From the NCBI GenBank assembly GCA_964610205.1, contig CAZSVI010000011.1:1-43008 (forward strand): a stretch of DNA of 43,008 nucleotides. Direction: 5' to 3'. The notes beneath the pieces are model-generated. The model searched no databases. It was not told the DNA's origin and saw only the letters and a list, made by a program, of their open reading frames with translations. The stretch is from CAZSVI01 sp964610205. Its GTDB lineage: Bacteria > Bacillota > Clostridia > DSM-8532. Of the stretch, positions 1 through 7,810 are shown in pieces (position 1 is the stretch's first letter; each line of letters begins with the position of its first letter). Made by a program: the position numbers and the translations under genes.

Positions 1-83
1 GTATAGCATCTTTCTCCCTTCAGGAAAAGTTTTTGACCTTCCCGTCGGCAAAGCTTACAAGATGCACCTGTATATCTTGCCAT
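1..83 (-). CDS. rpsD: 30S ribosomal protein S4 (uS4), N-terminal part
   Basis: The 27 codons present read MARYTGASCKLCRREG and onward, the conserved opening of bacterial uS4. It includes the C-x2-C beginning of the N-terminal zinc-binding motif. uS4 is a primary 16S rRNA binding protein of the small-subunit body and is often the autoregulator of the alpha operon. The ATG at 83 is preceded by a GGAGGTGT ribosome binding site. The gene runs off the left edge of the window, so about 85 percent is missing. A 207-bp gap, wide for this cluster, separates it from rpsK. That space could hold an S4-responsive leader or a promoter, but I see no clear -35/-10 pair in it. Confidence 0.93.
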   Translation of the reverse strand, partial: MARYTGASCKLCRREGQKLFLKGERCY

Positions 84-290
84 TTTTTACACCTCCGATA
101 ATACTAACGTATTTATAACTCCACTGTCTGAACCAACAGGTAATGAACCCTGTTCAATTCATAAGGATAAATATCAGGCATCCGGATAATACAATATCAG
201 GATTTGACAGTAGCCTATATAAATACTCACCAATTATTGTGCTATCTATTCTACATTAACCTAATAGTTTCCATGTTCACGAAACAACCG

Positions 291-686
291 CTACACCCTT
301 CTTCTCTTTGGTGGCCTGCAACCGTTATGGGGAATAGGGGTAACATCCTTAATAAGGCTTACTTCAAGACCTGCTGCCTGCAGCGCACGTATTGCGGCTT
401 CACGTCCTGAACCGGGGCCTTTGACGAAAACCGAAACTGTTTTCATACCGTGTTCCATAGCTGCTTTAGCCGCAGTCTCCGCTGCCTGCTGCGCCGCAAA
501 GGGCGTACTTTTCTTGGAGCCTCTGAAACCAAGACCACCCGCGCTCGCCCATGAGATTGCGTTTCCCTGAACATCTGTAATAGTTACAATAGTATTATTA
601 AATGATGAACGAATATGAGCACTGCCACGCTCAATATTCTTCTTTTCTCTTTTTTTTCTTGTTCTCCTAGTAACTTTAGCCGCCAT
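291..686 (-). CDS. rpsK: 30S ribosomal protein S11 (uS11)
   Basis: This 131-residue protein is full length for uS11, which lies on the platform of the 30S subunit near the Shine-Dalgarno/anti-Shine-Dalgarno helix. The diagnostic blocks are present: RSSFNNTIVTITD near residue 27, ASAGGLGFRGSKKSTPFAAQ near 48-66, and the C-terminal arginine-rich tail PHNGCRPPKRRRV. The ATG at 686 follows GGAGG with an 11-nt spacer. This ribosome binding site overlaps the stop region of rpsM, 18 bp upstream, so the two genes are probably cotranslated from one message. No odd features. Confidence 0.98.
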   Translation of the reverse strand: MAAKVTRRTRKKREKKNIERGSAHIRSSFNNTIVTITDVQGNAISWASAGGLGFRGSKKSTPFAAQQAAETAAKAAMEHGMKTVSVFVKGPGSGREAAIRALQAAGLEVSLIKDVTPIPHNGCRPPKRRRV

Positions 687-704
687 TTAATTACCAACCT
701 CCTA

Positions 705-1073
705 TTATTTCCTCTTATTGGCCACAGTTTTCTTCGGGCCTTTTCTGGTTCTTGCGTTGGTTTTGGTTCTCTGACCACGCACGGGCAGCCCCATTCTATG
801 GCGTCTTCCGCGATAGCAGCCAATCTCAATCAGCCGCTTGATATTCAGGGCAATATCCCTTCTGAGATCCCCTTCTACCATGTATTCTTTTTCAATTGTC
901 TCTCTTAACTTGCTGATTTCATCATCAGTCAAATCCCGGATACGGGTATCCGGATTGATTCCTGTTTTATCAAGTATCTGATTGGAGCGGGTTCTCCCTA
1001 AGCCAAAGATATAGGTAAGCCCTACTTCAACCCTCTTTTCTCTTGGCAGATCAACTCCTGCAATACGAGCCAA
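705..1073 (-). CDS. rpsM: 30S ribosomal protein S13 (uS13), TTG start
   Basis: The product is 122 residues, normal for uS13, a head protein of the 30S subunit that contacts tRNA and the 50S bridge B1. It opens ARIAGVDLPREKRVEVGLTY and ends in the basic tail GPKKTVANKRK; the GLGRTRS motif of the helix-two-turns-helix region is clear. The start is TTG at 1073, placed 7 nt after GGAGGTG. An upstream ATG at 1154 would add 27 residues unlike any S13 and has no good ribosome binding site, so I reject it. The 323-bp gap upstream is the widest between genes in the cluster and corresponds to the start of the alpha operon in E. coli. Confidence 0.96.
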   Translation of the reverse strand: MARIAGVDLPREKRVEVGLTYIFGLGRTRSNQILDKTGINPDTRIRDLTDDEISKLRETIEKEYMVEGDLRRDIALNIKRLIEIGCYRGRRHRMGLPVRGQRTKTNARTRKGPKKTVANKRK

Positions 1074-1396
1074 TGTCTTACACCTCCGAAAGTAATTATT
1101 CAATTCTAAACATATAACCTTAAAGGTCACAAATTTTTTCATCCTTGCCGGCATTATTAGCTTTCACGCGGCATTATTTGCTGTTTACTGTTTTAAAAAT
1201 CATCCTGCCCTGGCTCTTTACCAATTGGCAGAATTCTTCCAGATATATAATCAAAGATTTTTCGGGCAACAAATGATTATTTGTTTCAGCCGCGCCTTCC
1301 AAACCCTAGTTTTCACCCGGCTCCGGGGATTCCCCGAAGCCATTTTAATTCACTGAGTTTTACTCGTACAGTTTCCAAAAAAACTGGCAGGCTTTA
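1074..1396 (-). other. Intercistronic spacer rpmJ-rpsM with hairpins and a possible weak promoter
   Basis: This 323-bp stretch has no plausible gene. Read on the minus strand it contains a 6-bp hairpin right after the rpmJ stop (1369-1386) and a strong 10-bp hairpin at 1319-1341. It also has a weak promoter-like pair, TTGTTG (1267-1272) and TATATA (1244-1249) with a 17-bp spacer, and a 12-bp direct repeat at 1150 and 1170. No U-tract follows the hairpins in the direction of transcription. The position matches the spc/alpha operon boundary of E. coli, so an internal promoter or a protein-binding leader is possible but unproven. Confidence 0.45.
1319..1341 (-). other. Strong hairpin in the rpmJ-rpsM spacer
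   Basis: On the minus strand GGCTTCGGGG pairs with CCCCGGAGCC across the loop AAT, giving 10 bp with one G-U pair. No U-run follows, so this is not a standard intrinsic terminator for the ribosomal transcript. Its right arm overlaps a 17-nt element (1310-1326) that recurs in the rpsS-rplV spacer. Confidence 0.6.
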
Positions 1397-1510
1397 CTAG
1401 CCCTGACGCTGCTTGTGCTTCGGGGTCTGGCAAATAACCATTACTCTGCCTTTTCTTCGGATAATTTTACATTTTTCACATATCTTCTTAACTGAAGGCT
1501 TAACTTTCAT
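1397..1510 (-). CDS. rpmJ: 50S ribosomal protein L36 (bL36)
   Basis: A 37-codon gene whose product begins MKVKPSVKKICEKCKIIRR and ends TPKHKQRQG, a complete bL36 of the zinc-ribbon type. The ligands are C11, C14 and C27 plus H32, all in place. bL36 binds 23S rRNA near the peptidyl transferase/GTPase-centre region. The ATG at 1510 follows GGAGG with a 7-nt spacer. infA lies 23 bp upstream. The zinc form, rather than the zinc-free paralog, is the ordinary version for the cluster. Confidence 0.96.
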   Translation of the reverse strand: MKVKPSVKKICEKCKIIRRKGRVMVICQTPKHKQRQG

Positions 1511-1533
1511 CTTCGACCCTCCTGTTCCGTAAG

Positions 1534-1752
1534 TTATTTTCCTCTCCAGGTAATGCGTCCGCGGGTAAGATCATAGGGTGACATTTCAACCGTAACCCTG
1601 TCACCGGGTAATATCCTTATATAATGCATCCTCAGCTTTCCGGAAATATGTGCGAGGATCTTATGCCCATTTTCCAGCTCAACCCTGAACATCGCATTCG
1701 GCATTGCTTCCAACACTTTTCCTTCAACCTCAATGACATCTTCTTTTGACAA
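1534..1752 (-). CDS. infA: Translation initiation factor IF-1, TTG start
   Basis: The 72-residue product matches the usual IF-1 length and is a single S1/OB-fold domain. Its opening (SKEDVIEVEGKVLEAMPNAM), the block KLRMHYIRILPGDRV and the end LTRGRITWRGK are all classical. IF-1 sits in the 30S A site during initiation. The start is TTG at 1752, 8 nt after AGGAGG. That ribosome binding site (1761-1766) overlaps the stop of the KOW gene 13 bp upstream, which implies coupled translation. A longer reading from 1785 would add 11 residues absent from the family. Confidence 0.96.
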   Translation of the reverse strand: MSKEDVIEVEGKVLEAMPNAMFRVELENGHKILAHISGKLRMHYIRILPGDRVTVEMSPYDLTRGRITWRGK

Positions 1753-1765
1753 ACTAAAGCCCTCC

Positions 1766-2059
1766 TTAATTTTTCCGTGCCGCAAGCATTTCCTCTATCC
1801 GGATAATGGCAAGCTGCAAATCCTTATCCGATGGCTTTCTTCCTCTTTCAACTTTCTCCGCAACACTGTGTTCCACTAAATCCGTAAACCGCAAATGCTT
1901 AATTCTTTTCTTTTTGGGCCTTCCTATAGGGTGCAAATGCCCATCGGCAACCAATAAAAAGTTTTCATCAATAATTCCGACTACTATAAACAGCCTTTCC
2001 TTATCTCTTCCTGCTTTTGAATATGCCGCCCTGCCAATAACAGGATACACGCAACTCAT
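1766..2059 (-). CDS. KOW-domain RNA-binding protein (L14e-like)
   Basis: A 97-residue basic protein with an N-terminal KOW/SH3-like segment (GRAAYSKAGRDKERLFIVVGI and onward) resembling archaeal/eukaryotic L14e. A lysine-rich stretch GRPKKKRIKHLRF follows, then a helical C-terminus. Small KOW proteins at exactly this place, between map and infA, are common in Clostridia and some Bacilli. Their exact function is not established to my knowledge, though ribosome or RNA association is likely. I chose the ATG at 2059 because AAGGA lies 8 nt upstream of it. The ATG at 2068 sits directly on that ribosome binding site. The next gene, infA, has its ribosome binding site inside this gene's stop region. 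Confidence 0.85.
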   Translation of the reverse strand: MSCVYPVIGRAAYSKAGRDKERLFIVVGIIDENFLLVADGHLHPIGRPKKKRIKHLRFTDLVEHSVAEKVERGRKPSDKDLQLAIIRIEEMLAARKN

Positions 2060-2138
2060 CTCAACCATCCTTTTAAGGCCAACTCTTTTATTTTAAAGGA
2101 AGTTAACCTTTTTTTCAAGATTCTATTTAAAAAATCTA

Positions 2139-2900
2139 CTATTTTGTGAGTATTTCCGGTTCATTTCCGGTTACTGCAACCGTATTTTCATAATGAGCCG
2201 ACAGTTTTCCGTCGATAGTAACTACCGTCCAGTTATTATTTAACACTTCCACCTGCCAGTTTCCCTGGTTAACCATAGGCTCAATGGCAATTGTCATACC
2301 TTTTTGCAGCCTCGGGCCGCGTTCCCTTGTTACAAAATTGGGTATCTGCGGAACTTCATGCATTTCCCTTCCAATACCGTGACCCACAAAATCCCTTACA
2401 ATTGAATATCCGTTTCCTTCAACATATTGCTGGACTGCCCTTGATATATCCCTAATACGCATTCCTTCTCTGACCACTTCAAGACCTTTATAAAAGCTGT
2501 CCCTGGTAACCGCTACAAGCTTATGAGCTTCAGGAGAAACCTGTCCTACCTCATAGGTTCTTGCGGCATCTCCATGAAAACCATCCAGGACTGCTCCTAT
2601 ATCAATGCTTACAATATCCCCTTCCTTCAACGGAATATTATTTGGTAAACCATGGATTACTTCATGGTTTACCGAAGCACAAATAGCAGCGGGGAAGTCA
2701 AAGCCTCCGTACGGATTGGGTACACCTTTGAAAGACGGAACGGCTCCGGATGAAAGAATTATTTCTTCAGCCGCTTTATTCAGTTCTTTTGTCGAAATCC
2801 CAGGTGCTATCATGCCTTTGATTCGCTGATGGGCCAGAGCTACAATATGACCTGCTCTGCGCATAATGTCAAGCTCCCGCTCCGATTTAATGGTTATCAT
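2139..2900 (-). CDS. map: Methionine aminopeptidase, type I
   Basis: A 253-residue pita-bread-fold enzyme that removes the initiator methionine from nascent cytosolic proteins. All five metal ligands are visible: the Asp of SIDIGA, the Asp of FHGDAARTY, the His of FVGHGIGREMHE, the Glu of AIEPM and the Glu of HYENTVAV. The substrate-binding His lies in CASVNHEVIHGLP. There is no N-terminal zinc-finger extension, so this is the short type Ia form. The start ATG at 2900 (MITIKSEREL) is favoured over an upstream one at 2933, which would add 11 basic residues. Its place between adk and infA is conserved in Firmicutes. Confidence 0.97.
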   Translation of the reverse strand: MITIKSERELDIMRRAGHIVALAHQRIKGMIAPGISTKELNKAAEEIILSSGAVPSFKGVPNPYGGFDFPAAICASVNHEVIHGLPNNIPLKEGDIVSIDIGAVLDGFHGDAARTYEVGQVSPEAHKLVAVTRDSFYKGLEVVREGMRIRDISRAVQQYVEGNGYSIVRDFVGHGIGREMHEVPQIPNFVTRERGPRLQKGMTIAIEPMVNQGNWQVEVLNNNWTVVTIDGKLSAHYENTVAVTGNEPEILTK

Positions 2901-2992
2901 TAAAAACCGCCCTATCCTTTTTTTCCGTAACAATATACTTTTAAGCCTTTTCTTCCTTCATGAAAAATACGGTATTTATTTGTTTCGAAGAC

Positions 2993-3640
2993 TTAATTTC
3001 TCCTAAGTTTCTCTATAATTTCCCTGGTGGTTTCCATGATTTTCTTTGTACCATCAAAATGGAGCAATAAACCTTTATCCTCATAGTAATCAATCAATGG
3101 CGCTGTTTTCTCATAATATGTCCTGAGTCGTTCCCTGACGGTCTCTTCCCTGTCGTCATCCCGGATAATCAGGGAACATCCGCATTCATCACAAACGCCT
3201 TCTTTCTCCGGCTTTAAAGTAACAATATGATAAGGTTTGCCGCAGCCTTTGCATACTCTGCGGCCCGCCATCCTTCGGACAATAACTTCATCAGGCGCAT
3301 TCAGGTTAATTACCGCATCCAGCTTCAAACCCGTATCACTGAGAGACGCATCAAGATTTTCGGCCTGCGGGATTGTTCTCGGAAACCCATCAAGTAAAAA
3401 ACCGTACGCGCAATCATCCTTCATAAGCCTGTCTTTAACAATACTTACCGTTAAATCATCCGGTACCAGCAACCCACTGTCGATAAAGCTTTTGGCCTTG
3501 CGCCCCAATTCCGTTCCTTCACGTATATTCATCCTGAATATATCTCCGGTTGAAATATGCGGAATATTCAGTTCTTTTGAGAGGTTTATGGCCTGGGTTC
3601 CTTTCCCCGCACCTGGAGCTCCCAATAAAACAATCCTCAT
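2993..3640 (-). CDS. adk: Adenylate kinase, zinc-lid type
   Basis: A 215-residue nucleotide kinase that interconverts ATP + AMP and 2 ADP. The P-loop GAPGAGKGTQ is at residues 7-16, followed by the AMP-binding block HISTGDIFR and the DGFPRT motif. The long lid carries four cysteines (CKGCG near 130 and CDECG near 150), the structural zinc site typical of Gram-positive enzymes. The ATG at 3640 is preceded by AAGGTGAT; a GTG three codons earlier overlaps that ribosome binding site. The gene follows secY by 75 bp, the standard Firmicute arrangement. Confidence 0.97.
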   Translation of the reverse strand: MRIVLLGAPGAGKGTQAINLSKELNIPHISTGDIFRMNIREGTELGRKAKSFIDSGLLVPDDLTVSIVKDRLMKDDCAYGFLLDGFPRTIPQAENLDASLSDTGLKLDAVINLNAPDEVIVRRMAGRRVCKGCGKPYHIVTLKPEKEGVCDECGCSLIIRDDDREETVRERLRTYYEKTAPLIDYYEDKGLLLHFDGTKKIMETTREIIEKLRRN

Positions 3641-3715
3641 TGATATCACCTTAATTAATTTTCCATTTCTATCCTTATATAATCAGATCTGAAAACTAAA
3701 CCCTAAGTTAAAATT

Positions 3716-5011
3716 CTATTCCAGGAACCCCTTATAGTGCCTCATCAGCATCTGGGATTCTATTTGCTTAACCGTTTCCAGTGCCACATTCACCATAATC
3801 AAAAGAGACGTTGAGCCAAACCACACATTGGTTATGCTAGTAAATATCTGCAGCAGGCTGGGGAAAACAGTGATGAAAGCAAGGAACAATGCTCCAAACC
3901 ATGTTATACGGTTTAGTACCTTAGTTATATAGTCGGAGGTTGGCTTTCCTGGACGTATACCTGGAACAAAACCCCCGTTTTTCTTAATATTATTGGCCAG
4001 TTCTACCGGATTAAAAGCAATCATTGTATAGAAAAACGTAAAGAACATAACCAATAACGCGTAGGCTACTGTAAACCATGGCTTATCATTCATATTCTTT
4101 AAATAAGTTAAGAACGGCCCTGTTTCCCTGGCACCCCAAATAAGATTGATAATTGTAGGCGGAAATGTCGCAAAGGACATGGCAAAGATGATAGGCATAA
4201 CACCTGCCACATTCACCTTTATCGGAATATGGGTGCTTTGGCCTCCGTACATTTTCCGGCCCACCACTCTTTTCGCATACTGGACAGGAACACGCCTTTC
4301 GGCCTCCTGTACAAAAACAACCAGGGCAACGCTTCCTATGAATACCGCAATGATTAAAGCAAGAACAATGTAACCGATAACCCCTTCTCCAAGTGTGCCT
4401 GCCTGCAGATATCCTATCAGTACACCAGCCCCCTGTGGTCCTCGGCTGATAATTCCGGCGAAGATCAAAAGGGAAATTCCGTTACCTATCCCATATTCGT
4501 TAATCTGTTCTCCAAGCCACATCAGAAATGCCGTCCCTGCTGTAAAAGTCAGGGTAATGGTAGCATAGGACCAGAAATTTCTGGTTACAACCGCACCACG
4601 GAAACTCATATATAGCGCGGATGCCTGGACAAAACCGAGAATAACCGTTCCGTAACGGGTCCATTGGGCCAATATCTTTCTTCCATGCTCTCCCTCTTTT
4701 TGAAGCTGCTCCAGCTTGGGAATAGCAATGGTTAACAATTGAATGATAATGGAAGCCGTAATATATGGAGTGATGGACATGGCAAAAATACTCGCTTTAC
4801 TGAAGGCTCCACCGGATATTATGTTGAAAAACCCGAACAGCGATCCACCCCCTGATGCCAGATCAGAAAGAGCGGTTGCACTTAGCCCTGGAACCGGAAT
4901 ATGAGTCCCTAAACGGAATATCAACAGCATCAGTACGGTCATTAACACCTTTCTGCGAAGATCCGGTATTTTCCATGCGTTTCTTACTGTTGCTACCATG
5001 TTGTTCTCCAT
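3716..5011 (-). CDS. secY: Preprotein translocase subunit SecY
   Basis: A 431-residue polytopic membrane protein forming the protein-conducting channel with SecE and SecG. About ten hydrophobic segments can be followed. Typical blocks are FRLGTHIPVPG near residue 32, the plug and second helix (FFNIISGGAFSKASIFAMSI), PYITASIIIQLL, and the cytosolic loop QEAERRVPVQYAKR that meets SecA and the ribosome. The C-terminal helix ends SQMLMRHYKGFLE. The ATG at 5011 is 8 nt after AGAGGTGG. Only 3 bp separate it from the rplO stop, so its expression is tied to ribosomal protein synthesis. Confidence 0.98.
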   Translation of the reverse strand: MENNMVATVRNAWKIPDLRRKVLMTVLMLLIFRLGTHIPVPGLSATALSDLASGGGSLFGFFNIISGGAFSKASIFAMSITPYITASIIIQLLTIAIPKLEQLQKEGEHGRKILAQWTRYGTVILGFVQASALYMSFRGAVVTRNFWSYATITLTFTAGTAFLMWLGEQINEYGIGNGISLLIFAGIISRGPQGAGVLIGYLQAGTLGEGVIGYIVLALIIAVFIGSVALVVFVQEAERRVPVQYAKRVVGRKMYGGQSTHIPIKVNVAGVMPIIFAMSFATFPPTIINLIWGARETGPFLTYLKNMNDKPWFTVAYALLVMFFTFFYTMIAFNPVELANNIKKNGGFVPGIRPGKPTSDYITKVLNRITWFGALFLAFITVFPSLLQIFTSITNVWFGSTSLLIMVNVALETVKQIESQMLMRHYKGFLE

Positions 5012-5014
5012 AAC

Positions 5015-5452
5015 TTATACCACCTCTACCTTTCCTCCCGCGGCTTCAATTTTTTCCTCAGCCGATTTCGTAAACCTGGAGGCTTGTATTGTCAGACTCC
5101 TGGTAATCTCACCGGTTCCCAATATTACAACCCCGTCATTTTTTTTCTTTATAACTCCTTTTTGGATCAGCAGTTCAGCATTAACGACGGTTCCGTTATC
5201 AAATACTTCAAGATCCGATAACTTCACTTCGGTATATGTCTTTCCGAATATATTGTTAAAACCTCTTTTTGGAACCCTTCTGTAAAGAGGCATTTGCCCA
5301 CCTTCAAAGCCAAGCCTTACACCGCCGCCTGAACGTGATTTTTGTCCTTTATGCCCTCTTCCGGCTGTTTTACCGTTTCCGGTTCCAGCTCCCCTGCCCT
5401 TCCTGTTTGGAAGTTTTTTCGGAGCGCCCGGTTTTAATTCAGACAGATTCAT
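5015..5452 (-). CDS. rplO: 50S ribosomal protein L15 (uL15)
   Basis: The 145-residue product has the classic glycine- and basic-rich N-terminal arm (PNRKGRGAGTGNGKTAGRGH, residues 16-35) that threads into 23S rRNA, followed by the globular domain ending AAGGKVEVV. uL15 is a late assembly protein of the large subunit. The ATG at 5452 follows GGAGGTG with a 7-nt spacer. It lies 15 bp after rpmD and 3 bp before secY, a tight and conserved cluster. Confidence 0.97.
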   Translation of the reverse strand: MNLSELKPGAPKKLPNRKGRGAGTGNGKTAGRGHKGQKSRSGGGVRLGFEGGQMPLYRRVPKRGFNNIFGKTYTEVKLSDLEVFDNGTVVNAELLIQKGVIKKKNDGVVILGTGEITRSLTIQASRFTKSAEEKIEAAGGKVEVV

Positions 5453-5467
5453 GGGTTTTCACCTCCC

Positions 5468-5647
5468 CTAAATTTCTTCCACTTCAATCAGATGTTCCAC
5501 CTTTTTAATCATTCCACGTATCTGCGGATTGTCCTTCTGTGTAACAAAACTTCCGATTTTATGAAGCCCCAGTGCTTCAATGGTAGCTTTCTGATCCTTT
5601 TTTGACTTTATAACACTCTTTACAAGAGTTATTTTTAAACTGCCCAT
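5468..5647 (-). CDS. rpmD: 50S ribosomal protein L30 (uL30)
   Basis: A 59-residue protein opening MGSLKITLVKSVIKSKKDQK and continuing ATIEALGLHKIGS. This is the short bacterial uL30, a single ferredoxin-like fold at the surface of the 50S subunit. The family signature IxKxxxQxxTlxaLGLxki is recognisable. The ATG at 5647 lies after an AGGAGGC site that overlaps the end of rpsE, 12 bp away. The stop at 5468 is followed 15 bp later by rplO. Length and position are normal. Confidence 0.95.
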   Translation of the reverse strand: MGSLKITLVKSVIKSKKDQKATIEALGLHKIGSFVTQKDNPQIRGMIKKVEHLIEVEEI

Positions 5648-5659
5648 GGAAAAAGCCTC

Positions 5660-6160
5660 CTATCCCAAGATTTCTTCCATTGATTTCCCTCTCAGCTTTG
5701 CATACTCTTCAAGGGTATGCAATTGGGAAAGACCTTCAATGGTAGCACGAACCATGTTGGTGGGATTATTGGATCCTAAAGATTTTGTACGCACATCCCT
5801 GATACCCGCAAGCTCCAAAACCGCACGAACAGGTCCTCCGGCTATAACTCCGCTTCCTTCTTCCGCGGGCTTTAGCAGAACCTTGCCTGCTCCGTATACT
5901 CCAATCGCTTCATGGGGTATGGTTGTACCCACCAGCGGTATTCGCATCAGATTCTTTTTGGCATCTTCTATCCCTTTACGGATTGCATCGGGTACTTCCG
6001 CGGCCTTTCCGGTACCAACGCCTACATAACCGTTCTCATCTCCGATAACAACCAAAGCGCTGAAGCGGAAATTACGACCACCCTTAACAACCTTTGTAAC
6101 ACGTCCGATATTTACAACCTTTTCTTTCAGGTCTAATGTGCTGGCATCTATTTTCAGCAA
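5660..6160 (-). CDS. rpsE: 30S ribosomal protein S5 (uS5), TTG start
   Basis: The 166-residue product has the double-stranded RNA-binding N-terminal half (VVKGGRNFRFSALVVIGDEN) and the C-terminal uS5 fold with GSNNPTNMVRATIEGLSQL. uS5 is important for decoding fidelity and lies near the mRNA entry channel. Translation starts at TTG 6160 (LLKIDASTLD), 8 nt after GGAGG; there is no suitably placed ATG upstream. The gene lies 26 bp after rplR and 12 bp before rpmD. Confidence 0.96.
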   Translation of the reverse strand: MLKIDASTLDLKEKVVNIGRVTKVVKGGRNFRFSALVVIGDENGYVGVGTGKAAEVPDAIRKGIEDAKKNLMRIPLVGTTIPHEAIGVYGAGKVLLKPAEEGSGVIAGGPVRAVLELAGIRDVRTKSLGSNNPTNMVRATIEGLSQLHTLEEYAKLRGKSMEEILG

Positions 6161-6186
6161 GCGACTCCCCTCCTTTGTCCCAATTA

Positions 6187-6555
6187 TCAGAATTCCAGAC
6201 CGGCTTCTCTTGCACCGTCCGCCAGTTCCTGCACTCTTCCATGATAGAGGTATCCACCTCTGTCAAACACAACCTGTTTTATACCTTTTTCAACGGCTTT
6301 TGCGCCAACCAATTTTCCAACTTCGCGAGCAGCGCCCCTGTTTCCGGAATTCTCCAGCTTCCCTTTAATTGCCTCATCCAATGTGGACGCGGCAACCAGT
6401 GTTGTACCGGATACATCATCAATCACCTGTGCGTAAATATGCCTGGCACTTCTAAAAACACTAAGTCTGGGTCTCTCGGAAGTACCGCTGATCTTTTTAC
6501 GGACACGGGTATGTTTTCTGAGACGAACCTTGTTTTTATCCTGTAATTTTATCAT
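6187..6555 (-). CDS. rplR: 50S ribosomal protein L18 (uL18)
   Basis: A 122-residue 5S rRNA-binding protein of the central protuberance. It carries the basic N-terminus MIKLQDKNKVRLRKHTRVRK, the SGTSERPRLSVFRSARHIYAQVIDD block and the end FDRGGYLYHGRVQELADGAR, all diagnostic of bacterial uL18. The ATG at 6555 is 9 nt after AGGAG. A GTG two codons upstream is too close to that site. The gene is flanked by rplF (16 bp upstream) and rpsE (26 bp downstream) as in all Firmicutes. Confidence 0.97.
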   Translation of the reverse strand: MIKLQDKNKVRLRKHTRVRKKISGTSERPRLSVFRSARHIYAQVIDDVSGTTLVAASTLDEAIKGKLENSGNRGAAREVGKLVGAKAVEKGIKQVVFDRGGYLYHGRVQELADGAREAGLEF

Positions 6556-6571
6556 AAACACTCACTCCTTT

Positions 6572-7117
6572 CTATTTCTTCTTGGCTCCCGCTTTCCCTT
6601 CTTTTCTCAGGATAACCTCATTGGCATACTTGACTCCTTTGCCCTTATAAGGTTCCGGAGGTCTCTTTTCACGAATCTTTGCCGCTATCTCTCCGACAGC
6701 CTGTTTGTCTATGCCTCTTACAATAATCTGGTTTTGGGCAGGAACATCAATGGTAATGCCATTTGGCTCTTCCATTTCAACCGGGTGGGAATATCCCAGA
6801 GTTAAAACAAGCTTTTTACCCTGCTTCTGAGCTCTGTATCCAACCCCATTGATTTCAAGCGTCTTTGAAAAGCCTTCGGTTACGCCTATAACCATATTAT
6901 TAAGAAGAGAACGGGTCAAACCATGAAGCGCTTTATGTTTCCTTATCTCGGAAGGTCTTTTGATAATCAACTCGTTTCCTTCCTTCTCAATCACCATATC
7001 AGGGTGAAATACCTGAGTGAGTGTTCCTTTCGGACCTTTAACGGTTACTTCTTTTCCATTCAGTTTTACATCCACACCGGCGGGTATAACCACCGGCAAT
7101 CTTCCAATACGTGACAT
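6572..7117 (-). CDS. rplF: 50S ribosomal protein L6 (uL6)
   Basis: A 181-residue protein with the two repeated uL6 domains. It begins MSRIGRLPVVIPAGVDV and has the C-terminal signature PPEPYKGKGVKYANEVILRK. uL6 binds near the sarcin-ricin loop and helps position the factor-binding region. The ATG at 7117 is 9 nt after GGAGGTG. The longer reading from 7129 would use a GTG inside that ribosome binding site and is rejected. The C-terminal lysine-rich tail (GKAGAKKK) is common in the family. Confidence 0.97.
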   Translation of the reverse strand: MSRIGRLPVVIPAGVDVKLNGKEVTVKGPKGTLTQVFHPDMVIEKEGNELIIKRPSEIRKHKALHGLTRSLLNNMVIGVTEGFSKTLEINGVGYRAQKQGKKLVLTLGYSHPVEMEEPNGITIDVPAQNQIIVRGIDKQAVGEIAAKIREKRPPEPYKGKGVKYANEVILRKEGKAGAKKK

Positions 7118-7187
7118 TTTTTTCTGCACCTCCGCCCTTACATTGAAGATGAAAGATATCTTCCATCCTTTTCAGAACAATTATTTT

Positions 7188-7586
7188 TTACCAGACAAAA
7201 GCGAGAACTTCTCCGCCAACGCCTTCTTTTCTGGCTGCCCTGTCCGTCATAACGCCTTTCGATGTTGAAACAATGGCAATTCCCAAACCGCCCAGAACCT
7301 TCGGAAGTTCATCTCTTCCCGCATAAACTCTTAGGCCCGGCTTGGAAATTCTTTTAATTCCTGAAATAACATTCCGCTTATTATCGGTATATTTCAACGT
7401 AATTCGAATTACACCCTGCTTCTTATCGTTTATTTCAGAAAAACTCTTAATATATCCTTCTTCCGTAAGAATCTCCGCGACTCTTCTTTTCAAGTTGGAT
7501 GCAGGAACATCAACAGTTTCATGTCTTGAGCCCGCTGCATTTCTAATTCTTGTAAGCATATCCGCAATCACATCTGTTGCATGCAT
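7188..7586 (-). CDS. rpsH: 30S ribosomal protein S8 (uS8)
   Basis: The 132-residue product begins MHATDVIADMLTRIRNA and ends with the signature GVMTDRAARKEGVGGEVLAFVW, giving complete uS8. It binds helix 21 of 16S rRNA. In E. coli it is the autogenous repressor of the spc operon, acting at a site near rplE; no such site was tested here. The ATG at 7586 is 8 nt after GGAGG. A 70-bp gap follows before rplF, wider than most gaps in this part. Confidence 0.97.
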   Translation of the reverse strand: MHATDVIADMLTRIRNAAGSRHETVDVPASNLKRRVAEILTEEGYIKSFSEINDKKQGVIRITLKYTDNKRNVISGIKRISKPGLRVYAGRDELPKVLGGLGIAIVSTSKGVMTDRAARKEGVGGEVLAFVW

Positions 7587-7610
7587 GGTTACGACCTCCT
7601 TTCGGGACTG

Positions 7611-7796
7611 TTACCAACTGGCCTTTCTAACACCAGGTATCTGGCCCTTATAAGCCAATTCCCTGAAACATACACGGCATATGCCAAACTTCCTCATATA
7701 AGCATGGGGTCTTCCGCATATTTTACACCGGTTATAGTAACGGGTTGAAAACTTGGGCTGTAATTTTTGCTTATGAATCATTGATTTTTTAGCCAA
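7611..7796 (-). CDS. rpsN: 30S ribosomal protein S14, zinc-binding form (uS14, type Z), TTG start
   Basis: A 61-residue protein with the four-cysteine zinc site CKICG near residue 24 and CRVCF near 40, identifying the short zinc-dependent form of uS14 (often called RpsN1 or type Z). It assembles into the 30S head. The start is TTG at 7796 (LAKKSMIHKQKL), 8 nt after GGAGG. There is no ATG in frame upstream with a ribosome binding site. It sits 14 bp after rplE and 24 bp before rpsH. Confidence 0.96.
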   Translation of the reverse strand: MAKKSMIHKQKLQPKFSTRYYNRCKICGRPHAYMRKFGICRVCFRELAYKGQIPGVRKASW

Positions 7797-7810
7797 ACTC
7801 TATACCTCCC

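Noticed and set aside
1074..1154. N-terminal extension of rpsM by 27 codons
   Set aside because: The TTG at 1073 has GGAGGTG at 7 nt and gives the family N-terminus; the extension lacks both features.
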